Below are positions 25,435-34,213 of a stretch of DNA of 64,000 nt, in pieces (the first letter of the stretch is position 1; the number at the start of each line of letters is the position of its first letter). The notes under the pieces are model-generated. The model ran no database searches. It was not told where the DNA came from and worked only from the letters and a program-made list of their open reading frames with translations. This DNA is from Dorea sp. 5-2. Its GTDB lineage: Bacteria; Bacillota; Clostridia; Lachnospirales; Lachnospiraceae. The stretch spans positions 256,474 through 320,473 of the forward strand of contig NZ_KE159770.1 in the NCBI RefSeq assembly GCF_000403455.2, in the 5' to 3' direction. Position numbers and translations under genes: made by a program.

Positions 25435-25794
25435 CTAATCGATGACTCTGACGCCTTCAATGTAAATGTTGATCTTATCTACCGGCATTCCTGAGAATTC
25501 CTCTACTCTGTACTTCACATTGCTGATCAGATTCTCCGTAACCGCTGAGATGCTTACGCCATATGCAACAATAATATGGAAGTTGATACTGATATGATTC
25601 TCATCGGATATCGCCACCGTGATCCCCCTGGTCAGGCTCTCCTTCTTCAACAGATGGACCAGCCCATCCTTCATACTCACTGTCGCCATCCCCACGATGC
25701 CAAAACATTCCACTGCTACGGTACCTGCATACTTTGCGACCACCTCCGGATCGATCGTAACGATACCAAGATCCGTACTCATACATCCTTTCAT
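25435..25794 (-). CDS. Asp23/Gls24 family protein (YloU-like)
   Basis: The 119-aa product carries the Asp23 fold (VVAKYAGTVAVECFGIVGMA, then ISINFHIIVAYGVSI). AGGAGG is 8 nt before the ATG at 25794. This small group is always coupled to fakA; the role is unclear, perhaps envelope-associated stress. Confidence 0.88.
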   Translation of the reverse strand: MKGCMSTDLGIVTIDPEVVAKYAGTVAVECFGIVGMATVSMKDGLVHLLKKESLTRGITVAISDENHISINFHIIVAYGVSISAVTENLISNVKYRVEEFSGMPVDKINIYIEGVRVID

Positions 25795-25965
25795 ATCTCA
25801 AACCTCCTGTCATCCTTCTGACATCTTTCATTCACAATACACACCGGCGAAAAAAGAAGCGGCGATGCCTCTTGCCGATGCTGACTAGAACTATTATACC
25901 CTTTTTTTCCACATATTACAACTGCTGAATCTGCAGCAGGCCAATTCTTCACAATAATACAAACA

Positions 25966-25998
25966 AAAACTCAGATTCCAAACCGAAATCTGAGTTTT
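25966..25998 (-). terminator. Terminator of rpmB
   Basis: AAACTCAGATT and AATCTGAGTTTT form an 11-bp stem; the minus strand continues with GTTTTTGTTT. Confidence 0.85.
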
Positions 25999-26006
25999 AA
26001 CTTTCC

Positions 26007-26195
26007 TTACGCACGCTCAACTTTTCCTGACTTCAAACAAGAAGTACAAACATACATCTTCTTTGTTCCACCATTTTCTGTCTTTACACGGACTGATTTT
26101 ACATTTGATTTCCACATCTTTGGTGTCTTTCTATGAGAGTGACTTACGTGATTTCCAAAGTGAGCACCCTTTTCACAAATAGCACATTTTGCCAT
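26007..26195 (-). CDS. rpmB: 50S ribosomal protein L28
   Basis: The ATG at 26195 follows AGGAGGTG. The 62-aa product (MAKCAICEKGAHFGNHVSHS) has two CxxC pairs (CAIC and CTSC), so it is the zinc-binding form of L28. It is monocistronic, divergent in regulation from the asp23-fakA-recG operon though on the same strand. Confidence 0.97.
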   Translation of the reverse strand: MAKCAICEKGAHFGNHVSHSHRKTPKMWKSNVKSVRVKTENGGTKKMYVCTSCLKSGKVERA

Positions 26196-26251
26196 GACTG
26201 CACCTCCTAACGCTCTATATATAGTCTGTTTCACAGACTCACAACACTAGT

Positions 26252-26280
26252 ATCTTAACAGATAGAGGCGAGAATTGCAA
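26252..26280 (-). promoter_or_regulatory. Promoter of rpmB
   Basis: Minus strand: TTGCAA (26275-26280), 17-bp spacer, TAAGAT (26252-26257). About 55 nt of leader follows, containing GAGTCTGTGAAACAGACT, a short perfect hairpin. Confidence 0.65.
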
Positions 26281-26383
26281 GTACTATTTGTGGTTTTTCA
26301 CCAGTTTTCATCAGTTTTTTAACTTTTCTTACCCGGAACTCAAAGATCCGCACTACTCCATCCAGTCAGAAACCGGAATCGCT

Positions 26384-26521
26384 TCAACAACAAAACAAAT
26401 TGTACCCTATCAATATACACAACAGAATACACATCACCGCCACAAACAGATTGGGCAGAACCAGCGCCACGACCATGCCAAGCGCCACACAGAACAGGGC
26501 AAATCCCATTACCCGCTTCAT
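26384..26521 (-). CDS. 45-aa single-pass or hairpin membrane protein
   Basis: ATG at 26521, TGA at 26384-26386. The product starts MKRVMGFALFCVALGMVVA and ends GYNLFCC. It is almost wholly hydrophobic, with one Pro-Asn turn (LPNLF) in the middle that could separate two short helices. AGGGTG is the only ribosome-binding-like site. It resembles small uncharacterised membrane proteins I associate with Lachnospiraceae. It lies directly after the gerW-like gene on the same strand. Confidence 0.6.
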   Translation of the reverse strand: MKRVMGFALFCVALGMVVALVLPNLFVAVMCILLCILIGYNLFCC

Positions 26522-26615
26522 CCAAGTCACCCTAGCCCGCATTTTTTATATCATATGCGCCGATCCTTTGAAAAATACCATCTGCCTGCAGGATCCCTTC
26601 CGATTCAAAGAAAGA

Positions 26616-27008
26616 TCATTCGTCGTCCGCAGAATCCAGGATATCCATCACATCATCTTCCGTCATCTTATCCTCCCTCTTTGACCCGAAACGGTCGATC
26701 ACATCCGGTACCATGTCAAGGATCTTCGTCATCGTATCCTGATTCTTCACATTCACAAGCTTTGTATGCCCATTCTGGATCACAAGCACGGCGCTCGGAG
26801 TCATCTTACCGCCAAGGCCTCCCGCACCCTTCTCCTTCTTATCTCCATTGAATGCGCCCGCACCCACCGCAAAAGAAACATCCACCAGAGGAAGAATGAT
26901 CGTATCGCCTATATGGATCGCTTCCCCTACTACTGTCTTGGATGAGATCACGCCGTCCATCCCCTGAAACAAAGCCTCTACCGTCCCTTTAAACTGATTC
27001 TCTGACAT
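26616..27008 (-). CDS. GerW/YtfJ-family sporulation protein
   Basis: The ATG at 27008 lies 9 nt after AGGAGG; another ATG at 27014 is too close. The 130-aa product has VEALFQGMDGVISSKTVVGE, IILPLVDVSFAVGAGAF, a Gly-rich loop and a C-terminal acidic end (DDVMDILDSADDE). B. subtilis YtfJ (GerW) is a spore protein needed for normal germination. It appears to be in an operon with the DUF2953 gene upstream, as is common. Confidence 0.9.
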   Translation of the reverse strand: MSENQFKGTVEALFQGMDGVISSKTVVGEAIHIGDTIILPLVDVSFAVGAGAFNGDKKEKGAGGLGGKMTPSAVLVIQNGHTKLVNVKNQDTMTKILDMVPDVIDRFGSKREDKMTEDDVMDILDSADDE

Positions 27009-27049
27009 ATTCATAATCCTCCTAAAATATATGACTGGTCTTAGTATGT

Positions 27050-27083
27050 ACTCCCGGAACAGACCGTCAATGATCCCGGGAGT
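27050..27083 (-). terminator. Hairpin between the DUF2953 and gerW-like genes
   Basis: ACTCCCGG (27050-27057) pairs with CCGGGAGT (27076-27083). It resembles the hairpin at 1039-1102. No T-run follows. Confidence 0.4.
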
Positions 27084-27086
27084 TCA

Positions 27087-28259
27087 TTATAATTCAAATT
27101 CTCTCACATGCCGGTAGGTCACCCGCACTTCTTTGCACCAGATCAGCTTCCACAATAACCTTACAAAATAGCTGACACGGATCCTTCCGGTTATCTTAAG
27201 ATCACCTTCGAAAATCTGCTTTTCAAAATCCGGATCCACATGTACATCTCTTCCCAGAAAGGGATAGATCATACTAATGCCCGCCAACACTTTTCCGGTC
27301 AGGTATGGATCCTCAAATCCATAATGGATCTTCGCCCGGATCTTTCTCGGTTTCAGTTTCCCAAGCAGATACAGGCTTTCATCCCTGACTTTCAGAAACG
27401 CCGTTTTGTGTACGTCATCCGATACAAAATCTACGATCTTTTTCTTTTTTTGAGATAATTTCCCTAACCGGCCGGATATCCCCCGGAGCATGTCCTCTAT
27501 TTTTCCGGGTATGCCGGTTATCTTCCGGTACAGAGCTGTTATGTTGCGGACAATCTTCTGCCAAATGCCCACAATCCTTTTCCAGATCTGCTTCCCTTCT
27601 TCCATGCCTTCATCAGTACTGGCTTCTGTTTCTTCCACACCTTGACAAGCGCCGGTTTCTGTTTCTTCCACGTCTTGACAAGCGTCGGTTTCTGTCTCTT
27701 CCACAGCTTCGCAAGCGTCGGTTTCCGTTTCTTCCACATTTTGATCAGCGCCGGTTTCTGTCTCTTCCATGTCTTGATCAGCACGGGTTTCCGTTTCTTC
27801 CACATCTTCGCCAGTATCGGTTTTTGCCGCTTCCATGTCTTGACAAGCGCCGGTCTCTGTCTCTTCCACAGCTTCGCAAGCGCCGGCGTCATCCGAATTC
27901 CTTTCAGAACATTGTTCCGCTTCTTCATCACATTTTTGAGATATTTTTTCGCCATATGTCTCCACCTCTTCTTCTACGTTTTTCTTATCTTCCTGTCCGC
28001 TCTGCCTGTTCTTCCATGCAATACGGAAACTCCAGGTCATCTTACTCTTCTCATAACACACATATAGTCTGACCAGGTTCACAAACCATGTCAACTTTGC
28101 TGTTGCCCGGATCTCTGACAGTCTGCCGTCACAGGATGCCGCGATCTCATACCTGCCCGCAACAAAGAGAACAACACAAATCAGCAATACAAGTATTCCC
28201 AGTATTGCCGCAATTATAATCCCTGTGATCTTCAAGATAAGCAATAGAATATGTAGCAT
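27087..28259 (-). CDS. DUF2953 protein with an acidic 11-aa repeat
   Basis: The 390-aa product has an N-terminal membrane segment (ILKITGIIIAAILGILVLLI), a beta-rich region, then an insert of eight 11-aa units of the type DVEETETGACQ (about residues 125-220), and a C-terminal block (AKLHYGFEDPYLTGKVLAG-like: KIHYGFEDPYLTGKVLAGIS) typical of DUF2953. These genes sit beside gerW-like genes in many spore formers. The repeat is strongly acidic with scattered Cys and is not seen in ordinary members. Its role is unknown. Confidence 0.8.
   Translation of the reverse strand: MLHILLLILKITGIIIAAILGILVLLICVVLFVAGRYEIAASCDGRLSEIRATAKLTWFVNLVRLYVCYEKSKMTWSFRIAWKNRQSGQEDKKNVEEEVETYGEKISQKCDEEAEQCSERNSDDAGACEAVEETETGACQDMEAAKTDTGEDVEETETRADQDMEETETGADQNVEETETDACEAVEETETDACQDVEETETGACQGVEETEASTDEGMEEGKQIWKRIVGIWQKIVRNITALYRKITGIPGKIEDMLRGISGRLGKLSQKKKKIVDFVSDDVHKTAFLKVRDESLYLLGKLKPRKIRAKIHYGFEDPYLTGKVLAGISMIYPFLGRDVHVDPDFEKQIFEGDLKITGRIRVSYFVRLLWKLIWCKEVRVTYRHVREFEL
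27611..27890. repeat. 33-bp tandem repeat inside the DUF2953 gene
   Basis: About eight imperfect copies of a 33-bp unit (core ggtttctgtttcttccac on the plus strand) at steps of 33 from 27621. As 33 is a multiple of three, copy-number change keeps the frame and all other frames stay open. Confidence 0.85.
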
Positions 28260-28260
28260 C

Positions 28261-28584
28261 TTACTCTTCCTGTTCTCTCTTTAATATATAGGAACGAATA
28301 TCTGCTCCTTTTGTCTTATTATACACTTCCTGAGTAATTTCTTCCACAATTTCTATCGCATCTTCATAATCTTTTGCAATACCGACCACAAAGAAATCTT
28401 CATTCGGAAAATCCGGCTGCAAAAACAGCATCGAATTGTAGATCTCAAGCTGATCCCTCTCATTTTGTGCCAGGGTTATAACATGGATATTCAACTGCAG
28501 CCTGTTCTCATTCAGTTTTTTGATCATCTTCTTTTTCTTCTTTCTGAGCCCCTCTGTCAGATAAAGATACTTATAGTATCTCAT
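28261..28584 (-). CDS. Hypothetical protein, 107 aa
   Basis: The ATG at 28584 follows AAGGGGTG; the frame opens earlier but overlaps the PBP stop without a site. The product starts MRYYKYLYLTEGLRKKKKKM and has a C-terminal EDFFVVGIAKDYEDAIEIVE segment. No membrane segment. It lies between the PBP and the DUF2953 genes in one run, and its start codon is 47 bp from the PBP stop. I do not recognise a characterised family. Confidence 0.7.
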   Translation of the reverse strand: MRYYKYLYLTEGLRKKKKKMIKKLNENRLQLNIHVITLAQNERDQLEIYNSMLFLQPDFPNEDFFVVGIAKDYEDAIEIVEEITQEVYNKTKGADIRSYILKREQEE

Positions 28585-28631
28585 ATTCCACCCCTTTTGT
28601 ATACGAAATTTTAGAAAATTATCGCTTTCCA

Positions 28632-30167
28632 TCAGTAATAATAACTATCCAGTACCTGCTTTGCGACATTCACAGCCTTAGCCGCGCCATCCGCCGATTC
28701 TATGATGACGCTGATCACCAACTCCGGATTCTCTACATTCGTCATGCCGATGAACCAGGAATGATCCTTCTCCTTATCCGAACTATATTCTGCCGTCCCC
28801 GTCTTGCCTGCCGCCGTATAACTCTGGCCGCTTAAGACAGATGCCGTACCGTAACTTACAACGCCTGCCATATAATTCTTTAATTCCGCCGCCTCTTCGA
28901 TCGCCATCAGCGTCTTATATTCTTCCGGAAGGGTCTTCTTCACCTCCTGCCCGGAAACATTCGTGACAGAATCTATCAGATAAGGCTTCATAAGCACCCC
29001 GCCGTTGGCGATCGCGCAGGTGATAAGAGCCATATGGTACGGGCTCACCTGTGTCTGTCCCTGCCCCATGGCAGTCATCATCTTTGCCGCGCTCCCGTCC
29101 GTAACGTCAAGCATAAATTTACTGTCGCTGTAAGGAAGAACCGAAGGAAGCTTAGAATCAAACAACAATTCCTTCGCCGTAGTCTGAAAATGCCCCACAT
29201 CCAGCATCAGTCCGATATTGCAGAACGAAGTATTGCAGGAATATGCCAGGCTGTCCGCAAAAGACACCTGCCCATGCACCTTCCCTCCGAAACAATGGAT
29301 CGTCGTCCCGTCCTGCTCGATCGCTCCGCCGCAGTTATAGCTGTAGAGGGGATATCCTGCCAGATCTTCTCTCATATATTCCAACGCCGTTATCACTTTG
29401 AACGTAGATCCCGGCGCATACTGCCCCTGCGTCGCACGGTTCAAAAGCACACTGTTCTCATCCGAATTCAGAGCCTCCCAGTTGCTCTCCACCAGGTTCG
29501 GGTCAAAATCCGGCTTCGATACCATAGCAAGGATCTTTCCTGTGCTTGGCTCTATCACGACAACCGCGCCTTTCAGATAGCCAAGCGCATCCGAAGCCGC
29601 CTGCTGAAGCTTCAGATCTAATGTCGTGACCACACTGTCTCCGCGATGTTTCTGATCCTGGAATTCATTCCTCATTTTTATCAGAAAGAAAGCGTTCGAA
29701 GTAAGAAGATCGAAGTTGGCGACGGATTCAAGCCCTGCCTTTCCATGATCACTATACCCGACCACATGGGCAAACAGGCTTCCATACGGATATTCCCTGG
29801 TCTCCGTCCCGTCTTCCGCAACCGTCGTCCTTGCCAGTACCACTCCGTTCCGATCCAGGATATCTCCCCTGACGATCTGTTCTGCAAAAGAATCCTTTCT
29901 TGCATTATAAGGGCTGTTGATCAGCTCCTTGCTTTTCACCACCTGAAAATGTACGATATATCCCATCATCCCCAGGAACAACGCAACGAAGATATACGTA
30001 ACCCTAGCGAATTCTTTGTTCCTTACGCGCTTTGCCCTGGCTCTTTTCTTGTCTCTTTGCTTTGCTTCCCGGCGCTCTTTCCGGGACATCTCCCGCAATT
30101 CTCGCTCTCTCCTTAAGCGCCTGTCTGTTTCTTTTTGCTCGTAACCGTTCCTTTTTTCTTCTCTCAA
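28632..30167 (-). CDS. Class B penicillin-binding protein (PbpA/SpoVD-like transpeptidase)
   Basis: The product (511 aa from a TTG at 30167; 485 aa if the ATG at 30089 is used) has a highly basic N-terminus, one membrane segment (VTYIFVALFLGMMGYIVHF), and the transpeptidase motifs SxxK (PGSTFK), SxN (YSCNTS) and KTG (AGKTGTAEY). Membrane topology implies an extracellular catalytic domain that cross-links peptidoglycan. The start region overlaps the end of the FtsW/RodA gene by 86 to 164 nt in another frame. Neither start has a strong ribosome binding site, so coupling to the upstream gene is likely. It could serve elongation, division or spore cortex. Confidence 0.88.
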   Translation of the reverse strand: MREEKRNGYEQKETDRRLRRERELREMSRKERREAKQRDKKRARAKRVRNKEFARVTYIFVALFLGMMGYIVHFQVVKSKELINSPYNARKDSFAEQIVRGDILDRNGVVLARTTVAEDGTETREYPYGSLFAHVVGYSDHGKAGLESVANFDLLTSNAFFLIKMRNEFQDQKHRGDSVVTTLDLKLQQAASDALGYLKGAVVVIEPSTGKILAMVSKPDFDPNLVESNWEALNSDENSVLLNRATQGQYAPGSTFKVITALEYMREDLAGYPLYSYNCGGAIEQDGTTIHCFGGKVHGQVSFADSLAYSCNTSFCNIGLMLDVGHFQTTAKELLFDSKLPSVLPYSDSKFMLDVTDGSAAKMMTAMGQGQTQVSPYHMALITCAIANGGVLMKPYLIDSVTNVSGQEVKKTLPEEYKTLMAIEEAAELKNYMAGVVSYGTASVLSGQSYTAAGKTGTAEYSSDKEKDHSWFIGMTNVENPELVISVIIESADGAAKAVNVAKQVLDSYYY

Positions 30168-31476
30168 TATCTTCTTCCTCGTCTTCTCTTACTATATATA
30201 GTCCCTGAATGATCGCAAACATGATCAATGTACTGAGCAGCGAACTGCCCCCGTAGCTTACCAGCGGCAGCGTAACCCCCGTAGAAGGGATGAACTTCGT
30301 CACCCCGCCTATATTCAGAAAAGCCTGAAATATATAACAAGTTCCAAGTCCTAGAGCAACCATCTTATAGAACATATCATGAAGCTGCATCGCAATATTA
30401 AGAAACATCACATAACAGCTGACACAGACCAGGATCATGCACAGCGCAAAGATCAGCCCCAGTTCCTCGGAGATTGCCGAAAAGATGAAATCCTCATCCG
30501 CAACCGGTATATTCTCAGGCATGCCCTGGAACAGCCCCATTCCGAACCAGCCGCCTGTCCCCATGGCAAACAAAGACTGCGCCACCTGATACCCTCCATT
30601 ATCGTAATTCGCAAACGGATCCTTCCAAACCACCACTCTGGTCCTCACATGCCCAAAGAGATAATATGCAGCCACGGACGCGGCGCTGCCGGCGCCGACT
30701 CCCGCCGCAACATAAAGGAACTGATGCGTTGCCACATACAACATTGCCAGATACACTACGAAGATGATCAGCGCAGCCCCCAGATCCTTCGATACCACCA
30801 GGATCAGCACATGAAATGCGGCAAGCGCCGTGGTGATCACGATATTCCTGAACTCCAAAGACATCTTAAAACTGGACGCCACGAAGAATACAAAGACGAT
30901 CTTGACCAGCTCCGAAGGCTGGATACTGATGCCTCCGATGGTAAATCCAAGCTTCGCGCCATAAGAAACCTGGCCTACGACCACCACGACCGCCAACGAC
31001 GCGATTCCCGCAACCGCATACAGATTCCTCCACTCCGAAAGCTTCTTGAACTTCCGGATGATCACCGGAACCGCAAGGCATATGGCAATACCGCCTGCCG
31101 CGATCACATACTGCTTAACTGCTTTATTATAGTTAAGCCTGGTCAGAATGACCATGCCGATACACAACAACATACACATATTGTTGATTACCAGTCTGGA
31201 AGACTGCGGATAAAGCAGCGGATACATCAGTATCGTAGCCGCAAATAAGATGACCTGGATCGCATAAAAAGCAAGTATCTTCACATCCTGCTTCTCCAGA
31301 TACATCACGGCAAAAGCAACGATGTGTATCAGGAACATCAGTACGTTCTGCCTTCTCAGCATTCTCTTCTGGTCATATGGATCATAATACCCAAAGATAC
31401 TGAAACACAGGTATGTATACATCGTGATCAGCAGTACCATCAGGTATTTCGATAATTCTACAACAATATTTACCAA
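30004..31476 (-). CDS. FtsW/RodA/SpoVE-family lipid II polymerase
   Basis: The 490-aa polytopic protein (about ten membrane segments) has the SEDS family signatures: GGISIQPSELVKI, SKDLGAALI and the C-terminal STGVTLPLVSYGGSSLL. SEDS proteins are glycosyltransferases that work with a class B PBP, here the overlapping downstream gene. The last ~60 residues are a charged Arg/Lys tail (RRKKERLRAKRNRQALKER), coded where the PBP gene begins in another frame. N-terminal length is slightly larger than typical. Confidence 0.92.
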   Translation of the reverse strand: MVNIVVELSKYLMVLLITMYTYLCFSIFGYYDPYDQKRMLRRQNVLMFLIHIVAFAVMYLEKQDVKILAFYAIQVILFAATILMYPLLYPQSSRLVINNMCMLLCIGMVILTRLNYNKAVKQYVIAAGGIAICLAVPVIIRKFKKLSEWRNLYAVAGIASLAVVVVVGQVSYGAKLGFTIGGISIQPSELVKIVFVFFVASSFKMSLEFRNIVITTALAAFHVLILVVSKDLGAALIIFVVYLAMLYVATHQFLYVAAGVGAGSAASVAAYYLFGHVRTRVVVWKDPFANYDNGGYQVAQSLFAMGTGGWFGMGLFQGMPENIPVADEDFIFSAISEELGLIFALCMILVCVSCYVMFLNIAMQLHDMFYKMVALGLGTCYIFQAFLNIGGVTKFIPSTGVTLPLVSYGGSSLLSTLIMFAIIQGLYIVREDEEEDIERRKKERLRAKRNRQALKERARIAGDVPERAPGSKAKRQEKSQGKARKEQRIR

Positions 31477-31484
31477 GCTCTCAC

Positions 31485-33647
31485 CTACCTCACTCCCCGT
31501 TTAAAATGTCCTCTTGTATATTCTGCCGCCGGCGCCGTCACATCCCTTCCAAGGATGAACGCATCCCTGTAAAGATCTGCGGTCTGCTTTACTTCTTCCC
31601 CAGTCTCTGTCGTGAAGTCAAGCCTCAGTTCTCCCGGCGCAAGCCTTCTGATCTCATCTGCTTTGTCCGCGAGAAAAAGCGGCGCGCTGTTATAGATCAC
31701 ATTATAACAGCAGGAACAGCACGTCCGTACCGCAAATTGCTTCTGATACCGGTCGCGTATACGGAGATATCCATTCTCCCCGGTACACTTCCCGCTGCTC
31801 TTTCGCATACAATTCGCCGTGATCATCACCGGCTGATACCCGTAGACCGGGAATACCGCGCCGCAAATACCGAGCTCCTTAAGCTCTCTCGCATTCAGCT
31901 CCGCGGGAACCGTATACGTATGGATCCCCTGCCTCTCCATAAAAGTCTTGCCATATCTGTTAAATACATACAGATTCGAATCCGCTCTGATCTCACCCGT
32001 ATACCCGTGACGCTCAAGCCACCGAAAGCTCTCCCAATTCCGGATCAGCACACCGTCAAAGAGTTCTGCTATATATGTATAATACCGCTCCCATCTTCCG
32101 GCATCCGGATTGCGGAAGATATAAGGCATTGCAAGAAAATATCTGCAGCTCTTTTGGTCTTTCCTAAGAATCTTAAGCGTCTCTTCCCGGAATTCCATAA
32201 AGCAATCCAGATAGATCACATCCACACCGCCGCTTCTTACAGACGCCGCCTCTAATTGTTCCTGCGACTGTACCATGGCCGAAAACCGGATCTCCCCTGT
32301 CTTCCTCTGCTCCTGATCCTGATGCTGAAAGATCCCAACCTTTTCCGCATCTTTCCGCCGGCATTTGCTCAGGATCCCCTCCGTGAGTTCCTGTATCCCT
32401 CTCCTTCGAAGCTCATTCAAGGCATGCATCGGCAGAAATATGCCGCCGTCTGTCTCCGCCTGCAGCCGATCGAACTGAAATTCCGTATTGCCGGTCTTAC
32501 GCATCTGTTTCTCCGCCCGGATCGGATCTAACGGCTGATTCGCCGCCTTCTGTACCGTCTCTCCCTCGCATTCGATCCGTAATCCCCGATATTCCAATAT
32601 TAGTTTAGCACGCTTTCCCTGAGAAAGTATTAAATTACCATTAATTTTTTCTTGCAATTTATGATCCGGGTTCCATCCCTCTTCCCCATCTTGGATCTGC
32701 CGATCCCTAACCGTCCGCCCGCGTTCATCGGGACGCTGAAAAGAAATCATCTCTTTCCCGTTATGACGTCTGTAATAACCGTCCGTATATCCCCTGCGCC
32801 GATAGGCAGAAAGAAGCTTCTCTTTGTCTGCTCCCGTCACCTTGTAAGCCCTGTCTCCATATTCCAGACAGAGATCTCTGTACTTCCGATATAAATCTGT
32901 AACCGTATACACATAATCCGGCTGCTTCATCCGTCCTTCGATCTTAAAAGAATCAATTCCCGCTTCCATAAGCTGCGGCAGAAAGTCAATCGTACAGAGA
33001 TCCTTAAGGCTCATCAGATCCATCTGTCTGCCGCCCTCCACATGATAAGGCAGGCGGCATGGCTGCGCACACTGGCCGCGGTTCCCGCTCCTGCCCCCGA
33101 TCATACTGCTCAACAGGCATTGCCCGGAATAACAGTAACACAGCGCTCCATGTACAAAACATTCTATCTCAAGCCCTGTCTCTTCTTTCATCTGCCGTAT
33201 CTCCGGCAATGACAGTTCCCTTGCCGGCACGATCCGGGTAATCCCCTGCTCTTTTAAAAAAGCCGCTCCGTCAGTCCCCGCGATCGTCATCTGCGTACTC
33301 GCATGGAGGGCAAGATGCGGGAAATATTCTCTCAGATACCCGATCACCCCTATGTCCTGTACGATCACGCCGTCCAGTCCGCGTATATAATAGGGGTACA
33401 GATAATCATACAGCCGGTCTATTTCATGGTTTTTTAACAGTGTATTCACCGTAAGATACAGTTTTCTGCCATGTATATGCACATGATCCATCGCGGCAAG
33501 AAGCTCCGCCTCTGCAAGATTCTTCGCATAAGCCCTCGCCCCGAACATGGTACCCCCTATATAGACCGCATCCGCCCCCGCGCATACCGCCGCCTTTAAG
33601 CTTTCTTCAGATCCGGCAGGCGCCAGTATCTCAACCTTTCTGTCCAT
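31485..33647 (-). CDS. U32 family peptidase-like protein (with DUF3656-type C-terminus)
   Basis: The ATG at 33647 lies 8 nt after AAGGAA; an earlier ATG at 33653 is too close. The 720-aa product has the U32 core: EILAPAGSEESLKAAVCAGA, ALHASTQMTIAG, ECFVHGALCYCYSGQCLLSS, GNRGQCAQPCRLPY and SFKIEGRMKQPDYVY, with Fe-S/metal-binding type cysteines. The C-terminal half continues as in long members such as RlhA, which in E. coli takes part in 23S rRNA C2501 hydroxylation. So it may be an RNA modification factor rather than a protease. It lies 8 bp before the FtsW/RodA gene. Confidence 0.88.
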   Translation of the reverse strand: MDRKVEILAPAGSEESLKAAVCAGADAVYIGGTMFGARAYAKNLAEAELLAAMDHVHIHGRKLYLTVNTLLKNHEIDRLYDYLYPYYIRGLDGVIVQDIGVIGYLREYFPHLALHASTQMTIAGTDGAAFLKEQGITRIVPARELSLPEIRQMKEETGLEIECFVHGALCYCYSGQCLLSSMIGGRSGNRGQCAQPCRLPYHVEGGRQMDLMSLKDLCTIDFLPQLMEAGIDSFKIEGRMKQPDYVYTVTDLYRKYRDLCLEYGDRAYKVTGADKEKLLSAYRRRGYTDGYYRRHNGKEMISFQRPDERGRTVRDRQIQDGEEGWNPDHKLQEKINGNLILSQGKRAKLILEYRGLRIECEGETVQKAANQPLDPIRAEKQMRKTGNTEFQFDRLQAETDGGIFLPMHALNELRRRGIQELTEGILSKCRRKDAEKVGIFQHQDQEQRKTGEIRFSAMVQSQEQLEAASVRSGGVDVIYLDCFMEFREETLKILRKDQKSCRYFLAMPYIFRNPDAGRWERYYTYIAELFDGVLIRNWESFRWLERHGYTGEIRADSNLYVFNRYGKTFMERQGIHTYTVPAELNARELKELGICGAVFPVYGYQPVMITANCMRKSSGKCTGENGYLRIRDRYQKQFAVRTCCSCCYNVIYNSAPLFLADKADEIRRLAPGELRLDFTTETGEEVKQTADLYRDAFILGRDVTAPAAEYTRGHFKRGVR

Positions 33648-33717
33648 ATGCATTTCCTTTCTCTATCCTGCTCGCCGCATTGCTCCTTTAGTGTCTGGTT
33701 CTCCCAATTATGATAAA

Positions 33718-33737
33718 AGGCTGTCAAAAGACAGCCT
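33718..33737 (-). terminator. Terminator of zapA
   Basis: AGGCTGTC (33718-33725) and GACAGCCT (33730-33737) are perfect arms with a 4-nt loop, then TTTTATC on the minus strand. The stem overlaps the zapA stop codon (33736-33738). Confidence 0.85.
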
Positions 33738-34149
33738 ATTTCTTACGATTATTCTTTATCTCTGTTTCCAGTTGGACAATCTTCATCTGAAATTCCTTAT
33801 TCTCTTCCTTAAGCTTGTCCATAGATTTCTCCGCATTTTCCAGCTTGATCTGTACGGATATCAACTCATGCTTAAGATCGTACATCTCCTTGTCTTTTGC
33901 CTCTATATCACTTTCTAATGTACCGCCCTGCTTCTTTGCTTTAAAATAATCATCTGCGATATTCAGCGCTAACAGAATGCTTCTGGTCTCGGCACTCTGC
34001 TTTCGGTATCCGTCGCTGTTACTGCACTCTTCAATCTTATGATTCAGATATGTAGATACCTTCTGAAGATAATCTTCACTTTCAAATCCGCTCAGGGTAA
34101 ATACCTTCCCCCCGATTAATACTTCCGTAAAGTTTTTTGATGATGCCAT
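33736..34149 (-). CDS. zapA: Cell division protein ZapA
   Basis: The 137-aa product has the ZapA N-terminal domain (TEVLIGGKVFTLSGFESEDY, LALNIADDYF) and a C-terminal coiled coil (about 75-137). ZapA bundles FtsZ filaments at the Z ring. It follows ruvB with a 64-bp gap and has its own terminator. Confidence 0.9.
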   Translation of the reverse strand: MASSKNFTEVLIGGKVFTLSGFESEDYLQKVSTYLNHKIEECSNSDGYRKQSAETRSILLALNIADDYFKAKKQGGTLESDIEAKDKEMYDLKHELISVQIKLENAEKSMDKLKEENKEFQMKIVQLETEIKNNRKK

Positions 34150-34213
34150 AGAAGCCTCCTCGAAATTCTTAATCTCTATTCCATATTATAAACTAAACTT
34201 TCACAAAAACCAA

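Noticed and set aside
27611..27890. CRISPR array.
   Set aside because: The 33-bp units are contiguous, imperfect and coding, without unique spacers or cas genes.
27539..27955. Open frame coding a Trp/Lys/Arg repeat protein (WKRQKP type units).
   Set aside because: It is the other-frame reading of the 33-bp repeat in the DUF2953 gene. Repeats with a unit divisible by three keep all frames open. No ribosome binding site.
30379..31248. Long plus-strand ORFs opposite FtsW/RodA and other core genes.
   Set aside because: They are shadow frames with His/Arg-rich, unlikely composition and lie wholly inside well-supported genes.
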